A DNA stretch of 20,154 nucleotides, taken from the IMG/VR virus record IMGVR_UViG_3300008629_000048, positions 1-20,154 of that record, one strand, 5' to 3'. The notes under the pieces are model-generated. The model had not been told where the DNA came from and searched no databases. It saw nothing but the letters and a program-made list of their open reading frames with translations. Numbering within the stretch: position 1 is the first letter of the stretch; every line of letters starts with the position of its first letter. A program made the translations under genes and the position numbers. The DNA is from a virus. This document shows positions 11,537 to 19,138 of the stretch, piece by piece.

Positions 11537-11769
11537 ATAACTTTATATTTGACGAAAAAGAAATGGCTTTCTTTCAAAAAGACAAGCCCAATGGTTGGTG
11601 TATTGTTATAGGAATAACTGGAAATTGTTCTGGGGAAGAGAATATTGGTAAGTTTACCGAGTTTCAAGTATCAGATGGGAAAGCTGGTGATCGAACTGAA
11701 AGTAGCGACCATTATTTTTTAGAAGATGCTATGAAAGAATGTATTAAATTTAATAAAGGAGGTGTCTGA
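11533..11769 (+). CDS. small hypothetical protein
   Basis: 78 residues, ATG coupled to the previous stop (ATGA) with a GGGGGAAAG purine tract as ribosome site. An acidic first part (FDEKEMAFFQKDKPNGW) is followed by a hydrophobic strand CIVIGITGNC and a Ser/Gly/Asp-rich stretch, then a short helix. No domain recognised. It overlaps the next start by one base. Confidence 0.6.
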   Translation: MNNFIFDEKEMAFFQKDKPNGWCIVIGITGNCSGEENIGKFTEFQVSDGKAGDRTESSDHYFLEDAMKECIKFNKGGV

Positions 11770-12074
11770 TGAGTAAAATCAAAGACGAACTGATTGGTGC
11801 TGAAAGTGCAGTAAGAGATGTTGCTGACTTAGCATTGAGGCGCATAGAAAACATTGCATTATTATGTAAATCCTTTCCTGCTTTAGAGAACCATGTAGGT
11901 AATGAAACATCTAGGTTTGTACAAGCAGTTAAGAATATACTAGTTGAAAAGAACCATCCTGAATCTGATAATAGTTTTATTGGACAGGTAGCTTATCGCT
12001 ATTTGATTGAGGATGGCAGACCAGATGATCTTGATTTCGATGAAGAAATTAGAAGGGATGGTATCCATGAGTAA
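11769..12074 (+). CDS. helical hypothetical protein
   Basis: 101 residues with an excellent AAGGAGG site. Helical throughout: ELIGAESAVRDVADLALRRI, then RFVQAVKNILVEKNH, then a strongly acidic end (EDGRPDDLDFDEEIRRDG). No recognised domain. Its last eight bases overlap the start of the gp88-like gene, so the two are likely made together. Confidence 0.65.
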   Translation: MSKIKDELIGAESAVRDVADLALRRIENIALLCKSFPALENHVGNETSRFVQAVKNILVEKNHPESDNSFIGQVAYRYLIEDGRPDDLDFDEEIRRDGIHE

Positions 12075-12774
12075 TTATAAACTATTATCAGTAGACAGCA
12101 ATCCAAAGATTGCCAAGAGTAATAAACTATCAGATGAATACTGGTCATGTATCATGCACCTGCGACCAGTCAATACACGCATCTGTCCTTACCAGATTGA
12201 GGCGGGATGTAAAGATGCTTGTTTAAATACAGCAGGTGTGGCAGGTATATTCCCTAGTGTGCAAGATGCTAGACAACGCAAGACTGATCTGTTTCTTAAT
12301 GACCAGGCGGAGTTTATGACGCAGTTAGTACTTGATGTTATAAAATTTATTAAAGCGTGTGATCGTAAAGGTAAGAAGCCTGCTATTAGATTGAATGGTA
12401 CATCCGATATACAATGGGAAAAGATTATAGTTGAGTGCGGGCAGAACATATTTGAGATGTTTCCGCAAGTACAATGGTATGACTATACTAAAATTCCTAC
12501 AAGAAAAATAAAACACCTAATAAATTATCATTTAACATGGTCATATAGTGAAGCTAGTTCTAAGTATGCTAATAACTTTAATAAAGTTAAGTATAATATA
12601 GCAGTTGTATTCCATAAAAAACTACCTAAAACTTTTCGTGGTCGTAAAGTTATTGATGGTGATAAGCATGACATGAGATTCATGGATGAAGACAATGTAG
12701 TTGTAGGACTACTTGCTAAAGGTAAAGCTAAAGTTGAAGACAACGGCTTCGTAATTTATAAATCAGGATATTAA
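12067..12774 (+). CDS. gp88-like protein (phage gene product 88 family)
   Basis: 235 residues from ATG 12067, which overlaps the upstream stop. The frame is open further upstream to 12007, but the coupled start fits the family N-terminus. It resembles the mycobacteriophage L5 gene product 88 family: MSNYKLLSVDSNPKIAKSNK, a Cys cluster RICPYQIEAGCKDACLNTAG (C40, C48, C52), DARQRKTDLFLND, a RLNGTSDIQWEK segment (~117-128), and QWYDYTKIPTRK. Function of the family is unknown; the cysteines could hold a metal or iron-sulfur site. Located in the early/middle rightward cluster. Confidence 0.82.
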   Translation: MSNYKLLSVDSNPKIAKSNKLSDEYWSCIMHLRPVNTRICPYQIEAGCKDACLNTAGVAGIFPSVQDARQRKTDLFLNDQAEFMTQLVLDVIKFIKACDRKGKKPAIRLNGTSDIQWEKIIVECGQNIFEMFPQVQWYDYTKIPTRKIKHLINYHLTWSYSEASSKYANNFNKVKYNIAVVFHKKLPKTFRGRKVIDGDKHDMRFMDEDNVVVGLLAKGKAKVEDNGFVIYKSGY

Positions 12775-12775
12775 T

Positions 12776-13123
12776 ATGAAAGGTTATTATATAAACCCAA
12801 AAGAAAAAACAATAAAAGAAGTAGTGCTGTCTCAAAACATTGAAGGCGGTGACTTCAGTTTAGATAAAACAATTACTATTATATTAGAAGTAGACTTTGT
12901 AGAAAGATTATGGTATAATCACAACTATGCGTTGTATTATCAATCACAAACAAACCTATCTAAAGAGAAAGATTTATATTGGTTTGAAGTTGAAGGACTA
13001 ACAGAAACTAAAACAATTTTTGGTAATGCATTAATGGTTCCAGTTATATTAGAACAAGAAGAAGGATTCAATATAAAATTTCTTGATGAATATGAACCAC
13101 CAATACAGGACTTTATCTTATGA
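12776..13123 (+). CDS. hypothetical protein
   Basis: 115 residues, two bases after the previous stop, with AGGA upstream. It begins MKGYYINPKEKTIKEV, then has an acidic strand-rich middle, an LYWFEVEGL segment (~82-90) and an IFGNALMVPVI segment (~96-106). The order 'INP..kTI.EV ... lyv..eGL ... G.aLv.....' loosely resembles a group of short phage proteins also annotated only as hypothetical. Low-confidence resemblance, no function. It overlaps the next gene by four bases. Confidence 0.65.
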   Translation: MKGYYINPKEKTIKEVVLSQNIEGGDFSLDKTITIILEVDFVERLWYNHNYALYYQSQTNLSKEKDLYWFEVEGLTETKTIFGNALMVPVILEQEEGFNIKFLDEYEPPIQDFIL

Positions 13124-13416
13124 AGAAAAAACAAATTAAAAAATTGAAGGAAACTATGAGACTTATTCAAGTTGAATGGTTGCGCAGTCTATTATCTGAA
13201 GTTGATGGCGCACAAATTACAACAGAAAATATCGTAGAATATTTAAGTGCTGAAACACACACATTTCTTAACGGACAGTTTGAGTTATCTTTTATGTCTG
13301 ATCGTTGGATATTAAAACAATTAAAAAGAAACCCACAAATAAAAACATTTAAAGAATTAGAAACTTTATACAATAAAAAACAAAAAACAAAGGAAGTATT
13401 ATGGACGAATATGTAG
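13120..13416 (+). CDS. Lys-rich hypothetical protein
   Basis: 98 residues, coupled to the previous gene by ATGA with AGGA upstream. It has basic ends (MKKKQIKKLKE at the start, KKQKTKEV near the end) around a helical core with VEWLRSLLSEVDGAQ and FMSDRWILKQLKRN. The basic surface would suit nucleic-acid binding; no domain recognised. The last 16 bases overlap the next gene. Confidence 0.6.
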   Translation: MKKKQIKKLKETMRLIQVEWLRSLLSEVDGAQITTENIVEYLSAETHTFLNGQFELSFMSDRWILKQLKRNPQIKTFKELETLYNKKQKTKEVLWTNM

Positions 13417-13688
13417 CAACAGTATTGATGGCAGGAAATAATAAACCAACAGAATTAAAAAACTTTGGTGTTACTCCAGAAGAAGTAATAGATAATATAG
13501 TACAGCTACCTAATGTAGCATATCTATATCATATAAAACGATTGAAGGATGATGCCGTCTGGGATTTTGATGCGGAACTAGAACCACTTAGAGAAATAAG
13601 AAAGATGATCTCAAGAACTGATGGTGGCATTGGTCTTGAATTACGCATTACTGAGACAGAAGAAGAAGACGACACACAATTACATTAA
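13401..13688 (+). CDS. hypothetical protein with acidic tail
   Basis: 95 residues, ATG 13401 with AAGGAAG upstream. Mixed alpha/beta: VATVLMAGNNKPTELKNFGV, TPEEVIDNIVQLPNVAYLYH, then RLKDDAVWDFDAELEPL and a tail of ten residues that is mostly acidic (TETEEEDDTQ). It ends the gene run; a promoter follows immediately. No family recognised. Confidence 0.65.
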   Translation: MDEYVATVLMAGNNKPTELKNFGVTPEEVIDNIVQLPNVAYLYHIKRLKDDAVWDFDAELEPLREIRKMISRTDGGIGLELRITETEEEDDTQLH

Positions 13689-13695
13689 ATTTTGC

Positions 13696-13724
13696 TTGCA
13701 ATTATTCCTGTTTTGTGGTATAAT
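13696..13724 (+). promoter_or_regulatory. sigma70-type promoter for the SSB operon
   Basis: -35 TTGCAA (13696-13701), 17-base spacer ending TGTGG, perfect -10 TATAAT (13719-13724). Like the early promoters, the -35 is preceded by GC. Start near 13731; the leader holds a short open frame and a hairpin. Confidence 0.7.
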
Positions 13725-13748
13725 TGGTGGCAGTAAAAGAGAAAAGGG

Positions 13749-13856
13749 ATGAACTTAGAGTATCGGGATGCCCTCTATCTCCTAAATAAAGAACCGATTA
13801 AGTCTTGTAAGGGTAGACTGCTCGACAACCCTTACACTAAATTAATATTAATCTAA
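13749..13856 (+). CDS. possible 35-codon leader peptide
   Basis: A short frame between the promoter at 13696 and the SSB-like gene: ATG 13749, stop 13854-13856, peptide beginning MNLEYRDALYLLNKEPIKSC. The purine tract GAGAAAAGGG before it is at poor spacing, so translation is uncertain. A perfect hairpin GTAAGGGT/ACCCTTAC (13808-13815 with 13830-13837, approximate ends) lies within it. It could be a real mini-gene, an attenuating leader peptide, or chance. Confidence 0.3.
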   Translation: MNLEYRDALYLLNKEPIKSCKGRLLDNPYTKLILI

Positions 13857-13870
13857 TAGAGGAAAAGTAA

Positions 13871-14284
13871 ATGATTAAGAAAGGTAAATGTAAGTATGCA
13901 TGGATTACAACTCCAAATACTAAATTTCAACCGACTTATACTATTAACTTGGAAGTTTCTGAAGAAGAATACAATGAGTATAAATCCAGAGGGTTCCCTG
14001 TTAAACAGGATGAGGATGGTTTTTATATGGTCGCAAGACGTAAAGTTGATGGACCAAGCGGCATGAAACGCGCGGCTCCTAGACTATTTGATATTGACAA
14101 GAATGAAGTTGATATTCAAATAGGCAATGGATCTACAGTAAAAGTTCAGTTCACTGAATATACTGGCGAAAATCAATACGGCAATTACGCAGGTTTTGAT
14201 TTGCAAGCAGTTCAAGTTGTTGATCTAGTAGCAGGTCGTTCCCAAGATGGAGATGAATTGCTCGCAGGTGGAGAAGAGTTCTAA
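13871..14284 (+). CDS. single-stranded DNA-binding protein, T7 gp2.5-like in role
   Basis: 137 residues with GAGG upstream of ATG 13871. Strand-rich OB-fold-like sequence: CKYAWITTPNTKFQPTYTIN, then VDGPSGMKRAAPRLFD and VKVQFTEYTGENQYGNYAGF, finishing with an acidic tail DGDELLAGGEEF. The similarity to small phage SSB-type proteins (gp2.5/DUF2815-like) is by motif order, and the acidic C-terminus ending in Phe is the functional signature that in T7 contacts polymerase and helicase. It coats ssDNA at the fork. Shorter than T7 gp2.5. The stop overlaps the next gene (TAATG). Promoter at 13696 precedes it. Confidence 0.78.
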   Translation: MIKKGKCKYAWITTPNTKFQPTYTINLEVSEEEYNEYKSRGFPVKQDEDGFYMVARRKVDGPSGMKRAAPRLFDIDKNEVDIQIGNGSTVKVQFTEYTGENQYGNYAGFDLQAVQVVDLVAGRSQDGDELLAGGEEF

Positions 14285-14559
14285 TGGCAGAGACTAATGA
14301 AAATAGAATCTCTATCCTTCATCAAGGAGTAGAAATATTTCAAGATGAATTAGACAGTTCTGCATCAGTCAGAGCATTTAACAATGTTGTTATGCTTGAT
14401 TCTGAAGCAGTTAAACTTGATGATCGTAGAATAGATACTCAAATCAGAAGAAATGGGTGGGCAGATATATTGCGACAATTACATGCGCCAATGCCTGAAA
14501 GTTCTGAAGATTCTGAGGTAGAAGAAACGGAAGAAGTAGAAGAAACTACTGATTCTTAA
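14284..14559 (+). CDS. acidic hypothetical protein between SSB and primase-helicase
   Basis: 91 residues, start overlapping the SSB stop by one base. The middle (VRAFNNVVMLDSEAVKLDDR, then RRNGWADILRQLHAP) looks helical; the last 25 residues are almost all Glu/Ser/Thr/Val (SSEDSEVEETEEVEE). The position in the replication operon suggests an accessory factor, possibly binding a basic replication protein through its tail; no family recognised. Confidence 0.65.
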   Translation: MAETNENRISILHQGVEIFQDELDSSASVRAFNNVVMLDSEAVKLDDRRIDTQIRRNGWADILRQLHAPMPESSEDSEVEETEEVEETTDS

Positions 14560-14568
14560 ATTAAACTG

Positions 14569-14632
14569 GGTTAGACCTGTGTTAAAGGACGCGAGTAATT
14601 AACGCGCAACATAGGTCTAGCCTTTTCATTTT
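14569..14632 (+). terminator. strong hairpin before primase-helicase, terminator or attenuator
   Basis: GGTTAGACCTGTGTT (14569-14583) pairs with AACATAGGTCTAGCC (14608-14622), 15 pairs with two G.U, and the loop contains a further CGCG/CGCG. TTTTCATTTT follows. The T-tract is interrupted, so termination may be partial, or the stem may be an RNA processing site setting the ratio of SSB to helicase. Confidence 0.65.
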
Positions 14633-14644
14633 ATGGAGATAGAA

Positions 14645-16297
14645 ATGGAATTAAAACAAAGTACATTTGTAAAACACAAACTACCTTGTCCTAAATGCGG
14701 CGGTTCAGATCCAGTATCATTAAATGGTGATGGCTCTGCTAAATGCTTTAGTTGCGGTACATTTTTTACAGACTACAAAAATCCAAAAGGAACAACGACA
14801 ATTAATAAAGTGAACAATACATCTTATTTAAATTCATACGCGGGTACTTATGGTGCTTTAACTGATAGGAATATAACAGAAAAAACAGCAAAAAGATATG
14901 GTGTTCGTGTTGTATATGGTAATGATGGTAGTGTTATAGAACACATCTACCCATATTATAACGGCAACGAAATTGGTGCTGTGAAAACTAGATATGTTAA
15001 TAACAAAAGCTTTAGAGTTAATGGTACTTATGAAGGTACTGGTTTATTTGGCGAACAACTATATGGTAAATCAAAAATGCCTCTTACAATAACAGAAGGA
15101 GAGTGTGATGCTCTCGCCGTTGTTGAACTAGGAATTAAATCTGCTGTTGTCTCTATCAAAAGAGGATCTGCAGGTGCTGTTCGTGATATAAGAGATAGCA
15201 TAGAATTTATTGAATCATTTGATAAAGTAATTATTTGTTTCGATAATGACAAAGCAGGTAGAAAAGCGGCAAGAGATGTTGCGCGTATATTAAAACCTGG
15301 CAAGGCTAAGATATTACAACTGCCTAATGGATACAAAGATGCTAATGATATGCTCAACAATAATAGATTTGCAGAGTTTACTAAAGCATGGTTCGAAGCA
15401 AAGCCATATACACCTTCAGGAATATTAGAGTTATCCAGTAAAAAAGATAAGTGGATTACTAGAGAAATAAAAGAAAGCATTGCTTATCCTTATGAAGGAT
15501 TAAATAAAAAACTATATGGTTTAAGAAAGAATGAACTCCTAACACTAACAGGTGGAACAGGACTTGGTAAGAGTAGTGTTGTTAGAGAACTAGAACACTG
15601 GTTGATTAAACAAACAAAGGATAACATAGGTATCATGGCACTCGAAGAGAATTGGCAACGCACCGCCGATGGTATCATATCAATTGAAGCTAACGACAGA
15701 CTATATATAAATGAGATTAGAGATAATTATTCAGAAGATAAGCTGTCTAATTTATTTGATAAAACTATACAGAAAGGTCGTGTCTTTATACACGCTCATC
15801 TTGGCGTCAATGATATCAATGAGATCTTTTCTAAATTAAGATATATGATTATTGGTTGTGAATGTGAGTGGGTTATTATAGATCATCTTCATATGCTTGT
15901 ATCATCACTACCTGACACAGACGAGAGGCGTGGTATAGATGTTCTCATGACTAAGTTAAGAAGTCTTGTAGAAGAAACTGGTGTAGGTATGATACTTGTA
16001 TCACATCTACGCAGAGTAGGTGGAGACTTAGGACATGAGAAAGGTGTTCAAGTTTCGTTGAGTCATCTTAAAGGCTCTCAAAGTATAGCGCAACTATCCG
16101 ATAGTGTAGTTGCTATTGAAAGAAATCAGCAAGCTGATGATCTTACAGAAGCCAATACAACAATTGTCCGCGTATTAAAATCTAGATACACAGGATATAC
16201 AGGGTATGCTTGTTCTCTGCTTTATGATGCAGACACAGGTAGATTAAGTGAACTTACAAATGAGGAGACATTCGATAATGAAAAATCAGATTTCTAA
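14645..16297 (+). CDS. T7 gp4-like DNA primase-helicase
   Basis: 550 residues from ATG 14645, chosen because GGAG lies six bases upstream; an in-frame ATG at 14633 has no ribosome site. The N-terminal zinc-binding primase domain has C15/C18 and C34/C37 (PCPKCGG ... KCFSCG). The TOPRIM domain has TEGECDAL (E151) and CFDNDKAGR (D200, D202). The RecA-like helicase has Walker A GGTGLGKSS (303-311), Walker B WVIIDH (D413), VSHLRR, and a KSRYTGYTG arginine-finger region. The tail ends EKSDF, acidic with terminal Phe, like the polymerase-contacting tail of T7 gp4. It synthesises primers and unwinds DNA at the fork, and overlaps the polymerase gene by 20 bases. Confidence 0.96.
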   Translation: MELKQSTFVKHKLPCPKCGGSDPVSLNGDGSAKCFSCGTFFTDYKNPKGTTTINKVNNTSYLNSYAGTYGALTDRNITEKTAKRYGVRVVYGNDGSVIEHIYPYYNGNEIGAVKTRYVNNKSFRVNGTYEGTGLFGEQLYGKSKMPLTITEGECDALAVVELGIKSAVVSIKRGSAGAVRDIRDSIEFIESFDKVIICFDNDKAGRKAARDVARILKPGKAKILQLPNGYKDANDMLNNNRFAEFTKAWFEAKPYTPSGILELSSKKDKWITREIKESIAYPYEGLNKKLYGLRKNELLTLTGGTGLGKSSVVRELEHWLIKQTKDNIGIMALEENWQRTADGIISIEANDRLYINEIRDNYSEDKLSNLFDKTIQKGRVFIHAHLGVNDINEIFSKLRYMIIGCECEWVIIDHLHMLVSSLPDTDERRGIDVLMTKLRSLVEETGVGMILVSHLRRVGGDLGHEKGVQVSLSHLKGSQSIAQLSDSVVAIERNQQADDLTEANTTIVRVLKSRYTGYTGYACSLLYDADTGRLSELTNEETFDNEKSDF

Positions 16298-18029
16298 ATT
16301 AACATTTGATATTGAATGTAATGGTCTTGCGCCAGATAAAATCTGGTGTATTGTCGCTAAAGAATATAAAGGAGATACTTTTATATTTAGATATGATGAA
16401 GATAATATTGAAGATGGCATAGAATTATTACAAAAAGCAGACATTTTAATTGGGCATAATATTATAGGATTTGATATTCCTGTACTAAATAAATTATATA
16501 ATATAGATCTTCTTAAAGATAAAGAGATTATAGATACGTTAGTTATGTCGAGATTATTTAATCCAGTACGTGAAGGCGGACATGGTTTAGAAAGTTGGGG
16601 ATATAGATTAAAGATATATAAAGCAGAGAAGCCTTTACAGTGGGATGAGTTTGATCCACAAATGATTCCTTATTGTGAGCAGGATGTTATAGTTAATGAA
16701 GCGTTATATGATAGACTCTTACTAGATGGTAGTTCTTTCAGTAAAGATTCAATTGAAGTAGAACATGAAGTTACTAAAATATTACAACAACAAGAAGAGC
16801 ATGGGTTTTATTTTGACGAGAAAAAAGCTATGGAACTTCTAGTTTCTTTAAAAAAACGCATGAAAGAAGTAGAAGATGAGGTACATAAAGTATTCAAACC
16901 TAAGTGGGTTGACGATAAAATAGTTACTCCTTATATAAAGAAAGACGGAGATCTTTCTAAAAGAGGATTGACTGATGCAGAATATGAAAGAGTATTTCAA
17001 ACTAAAGATTATAAACCTTTCATGCGCAAGAAGTATCAAGAGTTTAATCTTGGTTCCCGCAAACAAATAGGTGAGTATCTTAAAGACTTTGGTTGGGAAC
17101 CTAATAGGTTTACTCCAACTGGTCAGCCTATTATAGACGAAGGAACATTAAATAAAATAAAACACATACCTGAAGCAAGAATGATTGCAGAGTTTTTATT
17201 ATTACAAAAACGTATAGCGCAAATTAATTCTTGGTTTGATGTAGTAGAAGACAAGCGCGTACATGGTAGAGTCTTTTCAATAGGTGCTATTACTAATAGA
17301 ATGAGTCATCGTAGTCCTAATATGGCACAGGTTCCTTCTATTAAAAGTGAGTATGGTAAAGAATGCAGAGCTTGTTGGACAGTACCTGAAGGATACAAAC
17401 TTGTAGGCATAGATGCTTCGGGATTAGAATTAAGAATGCTTGCACACTATATGAACGATAAGGAATATACAAATGAACTTATACATGGAGACATCCACAC
17501 CCGCAATAAAGAAATTGCAGGACTTAAATCTAGAGATAAATCAAAAAGTTTTGTCTACGCGCTTTTATACGGTGCAGGAGATGCAAAACTTGGAGAGGTG
17601 GTTGGCGGAAATAGAGCAACTGGTAAGCGACTTAGACAACAGTTTCTTAATAATCTCCCATCATTTAAATCTCTTAGAAGTAGAGTTGAAGAAGCGGCAC
17701 AAAGAACTTATCTTAAAGGATTAGACGGTAGAAAGGTTTTTGTACGCCACCAACACGCGGCTCTAAATACTTTACTACAAAGTGCGGGTGCTATTGTAAT
17801 GAAGGTAGCGTTAATTATGTTAAACACTCTTGCTAAAGAAGAAAAATTAAACTTTAATTTTGTTGCCAATGTACATGATGAATGGCAAGTAGAAGTTTTA
17901 GAAGAAGAGGCATCACGCCTTGGTGAACTAGGTGTTCAAGCAATTCAACAAGCAGGAGAATATTTAAATCTTCGCTGTCCTTTAGATGGTGAATACAAAA
18001 TAGGAAATGGATGGGATGAAACACATTAA
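16278..18029 (+). CDS. family A DNA polymerase with 3'-5' exonuclease (T7 gp5-like)
   Basis: 583 residues from ATG 16278, preceded by GAGGAG ten bases upstream; the open frame extends to 16248 without a better site. Exonuclease motifs: TFDIECNGL (D11, E13), IGHNIIGFD (D66) and YCEQD (D136). Polymerase motif A is GIDASGLELR (D379, E384, R386), motif B is RDKSKSFVYALLYGAG (R419, K423, Y427) and motif C is VHDEW (H533, D534, E535). Motif B copies T7 closely. Y427 occupies the position of T7 Tyr526 / E. coli Pol I Phe762. It is shorter than T7 gp5 (704 residues), with a reduced thioredoxin-binding/thumb region likely. Replicative polymerase working with the helicase upstream. Confidence 0.96.
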   Translation: MKNQISKLTFDIECNGLAPDKIWCIVAKEYKGDTFIFRYDEDNIEDGIELLQKADILIGHNIIGFDIPVLNKLYNIDLLKDKEIIDTLVMSRLFNPVREGGHGLESWGYRLKIYKAEKPLQWDEFDPQMIPYCEQDVIVNEALYDRLLLDGSSFSKDSIEVEHEVTKILQQQEEHGFYFDEKKAMELLVSLKKRMKEVEDEVHKVFKPKWVDDKIVTPYIKKDGDLSKRGLTDAEYERVFQTKDYKPFMRKKYQEFNLGSRKQIGEYLKDFGWEPNRFTPTGQPIIDEGTLNKIKHIPEARMIAEFLLLQKRIAQINSWFDVVEDKRVHGRVFSIGAITNRMSHRSPNMAQVPSIKSEYGKECRACWTVPEGYKLVGIDASGLELRMLAHYMNDKEYTNELIHGDIHTRNKEIAGLKSRDKSKSFVYALLYGAGDAKLGEVVGGNRATGKRLRQQFLNNLPSFKSLRSRVEEAAQRTYLKGLDGRKVFVRHQHAALNTLLQSAGAIVMKVALIMLNTLAKEEKLNFNFVANVHDEWQVEVLEEEASRLGELGVQAIQQAGEYLNLRCPLDGEYKIGNGWDETH

Positions 18030-18342
18030 GAAAAAAATAATGAATATAAAAAGGAAAGGAGACTTTGCTGAATACTATGCAGTCACATGGTTATGGGATC
18101 ATGGTTATGAAGTCTTTCAAAACTCAGGATGTACAGGACCTGTTGATATGATAGCAATGAATAAAAAAGGAGACATGGAATTAATAGATGTTAAAACTTT
18201 TAAGAAACAAACACATGGTTATCAACACATGTCTAATCTTCCTCATTCAAGAACTAAAAAACAAGTTAAACTAGGAGTTAGAATTTTAGGATTTAATCCT
18301 GAAACTAGAGAGCTTAGATTTGTGGAGCATAGAGATGAATAA
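18016..18342 (+). CDS. PD-(D/E)XK nuclease, Holliday-junction-resolvase-like
   Basis: 108 residues if started at ATG 18016 (AGGA about ten bases upstream, overlapping the polymerase stop); ATG 18040, beginning MNIKRKGDFAEY, is the alternative. The pattern KGDFAEYYAVTWLWDHGYEV, NSGCTGPVDMIAMN and MELIDVKTFKK gives the order Glu, Asp, Asp/Glu-x-Lys typical of small PD-(D/E)XK nucleases including archaeal-type Holliday resolvases. The Asp in GPVD and the D-V-K pair are the likely metal-binding and catalytic residues. Probably acts on branched replication intermediates; the exact substrate cannot be read from sequence. Confidence 0.75.
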   Translation: MKHIKKKIMNIKRKGDFAEYYAVTWLWDHGYEVFQNSGCTGPVDMIAMNKKGDMELIDVKTFKKQTHGYQHMSNLPHSRTKKQVKLGVRILGFNPETRELRFVEHRDE

Positions 18343-19138
18343 AAAAACAATTGACAAATCAGAATCACAGGTATATAATAAACATACATCTGAATCAGGA
18401 CATTGGTACACCCAAGAGGGAGAACCTATGTACACTATCATAGGTGTTAATGGCAAAGAAAGAAATACTAACTTAAGAGATGCAAGGCTTTTAGGTTTAG
18501 TTCCTTCTGTCACTACTATTATGGATCTAATTGCTAAACCATCTTTAGAGAACTGGAAAATAAATCAGGCTTTAAATTCTGCGCTTACATTAGAGAGAGG
18601 AGAAGAAGAGTCAGAAGGATCTTTTATTTACAGATGCAAACAGGATGCTAAGAAACCTGGCATGGAAGCGGCTGAACGCGGTACAAAAATACACGCCATG
18701 ATTGAAAAAGGATTTCTTGGTACTTCTACAAACAAACCATATAAAGAAATAAAAAACTATTTAGATGAATACTATCCTGATGAAACATGGATAGCAGAAG
18801 ATTCTTTCTGCGCTGATGAAGGCTATGGTGGTATGATAGATCTTTATTCTGAATCAGGAATCTTCGTAGACTTCAAAACTAAAGATAATCTTGAAGGTAA
18901 GAATCCTAAACGATTAGTATATGATAGCCATGCGATGCAACTCTCAGCTTATGCACAAGGATTAGGCTTTGATAACCCTGAACGAGTATCTATATTTGTA
19001 GATAGAAAACAAACAGACTTGATTGCTTGTTATATATGGGATAAAGAATCACATGAAAAACATTTAGCAATGTTTAATAGTATTTTAACTTATTGGAAGC
19101 TTTCTAAAAACTATGATCCAACAGGAGAAATAATCTAA
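18335..19138 (+). CDS. RecB/Cas4-like PD-(D/E)XK exonuclease
   Basis: 267 residues from ATG 18335 (GGAG eight bases upstream; overlaps the previous stop). Family traits: LVPSVTTIMDLIAKPSLENW with the conserved P-S-V-T-T-I, then AAERGTKIHAMIEKG (the RGTxIH motif I), and GYGGMIDLYSESGIFVDFKT with D in GMID and D-F-K (motifs II/III). Phage proteins of this type are generally annotated as exonucleases and are thought to fill the role of T7 gp6, degrading host DNA or removing primers and supporting recombination. It sits between two other nucleases, an arrangement consistent with DNA degradation and resolution. Confidence 0.85.
   Translation: MNKKTIDKSESQVYNKHTSESGHWYTQEGEPMYTIIGVNGKERNTNLRDARLLGLVPSVTTIMDLIAKPSLENWKINQALNSALTLERGEEESEGSFIYRCKQDAKKPGMEAAERGTKIHAMIEKGFLGTSTNKPYKEIKNYLDEYYPDETWIAEDSFCADEGYGGMIDLYSESGIFVDFKTKDNLEGKNPKRLVYDSHAMQLSAYAQGLGFDNPERVSIFVDRKQTDLIACYIWDKESHEKHLAMFNSILTYWKLSKNYDPTGEII

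Noticed and set aside
12189-12743. Minus-strand frames antisense to the gp88-like gene
   Set aside because: Shadow frames of a conserved gene, no ribosome sites, low-complexity composition.
14633-14644. Upstream ATG of primase-helicase at 14633
   Set aside because: No Shine-Dalgarno site before it, whereas GGAG at 14635-14638 is well placed for ATG 14645.
15028-15480. 150-codon minus-strand open frame inside primase-helicase
   Set aside because: Antisense to the conserved TOPRIM and linker region; composition (Ser/Leu-rich) is that of a shadow frame.
17473-17724. 83-codon plus-strand frame inside the polymerase gene
   Set aside because: Overlaps conserved motif B of the polymerase in another frame, no Shine-Dalgarno site. 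The peptide looks helical, but no support for expression.
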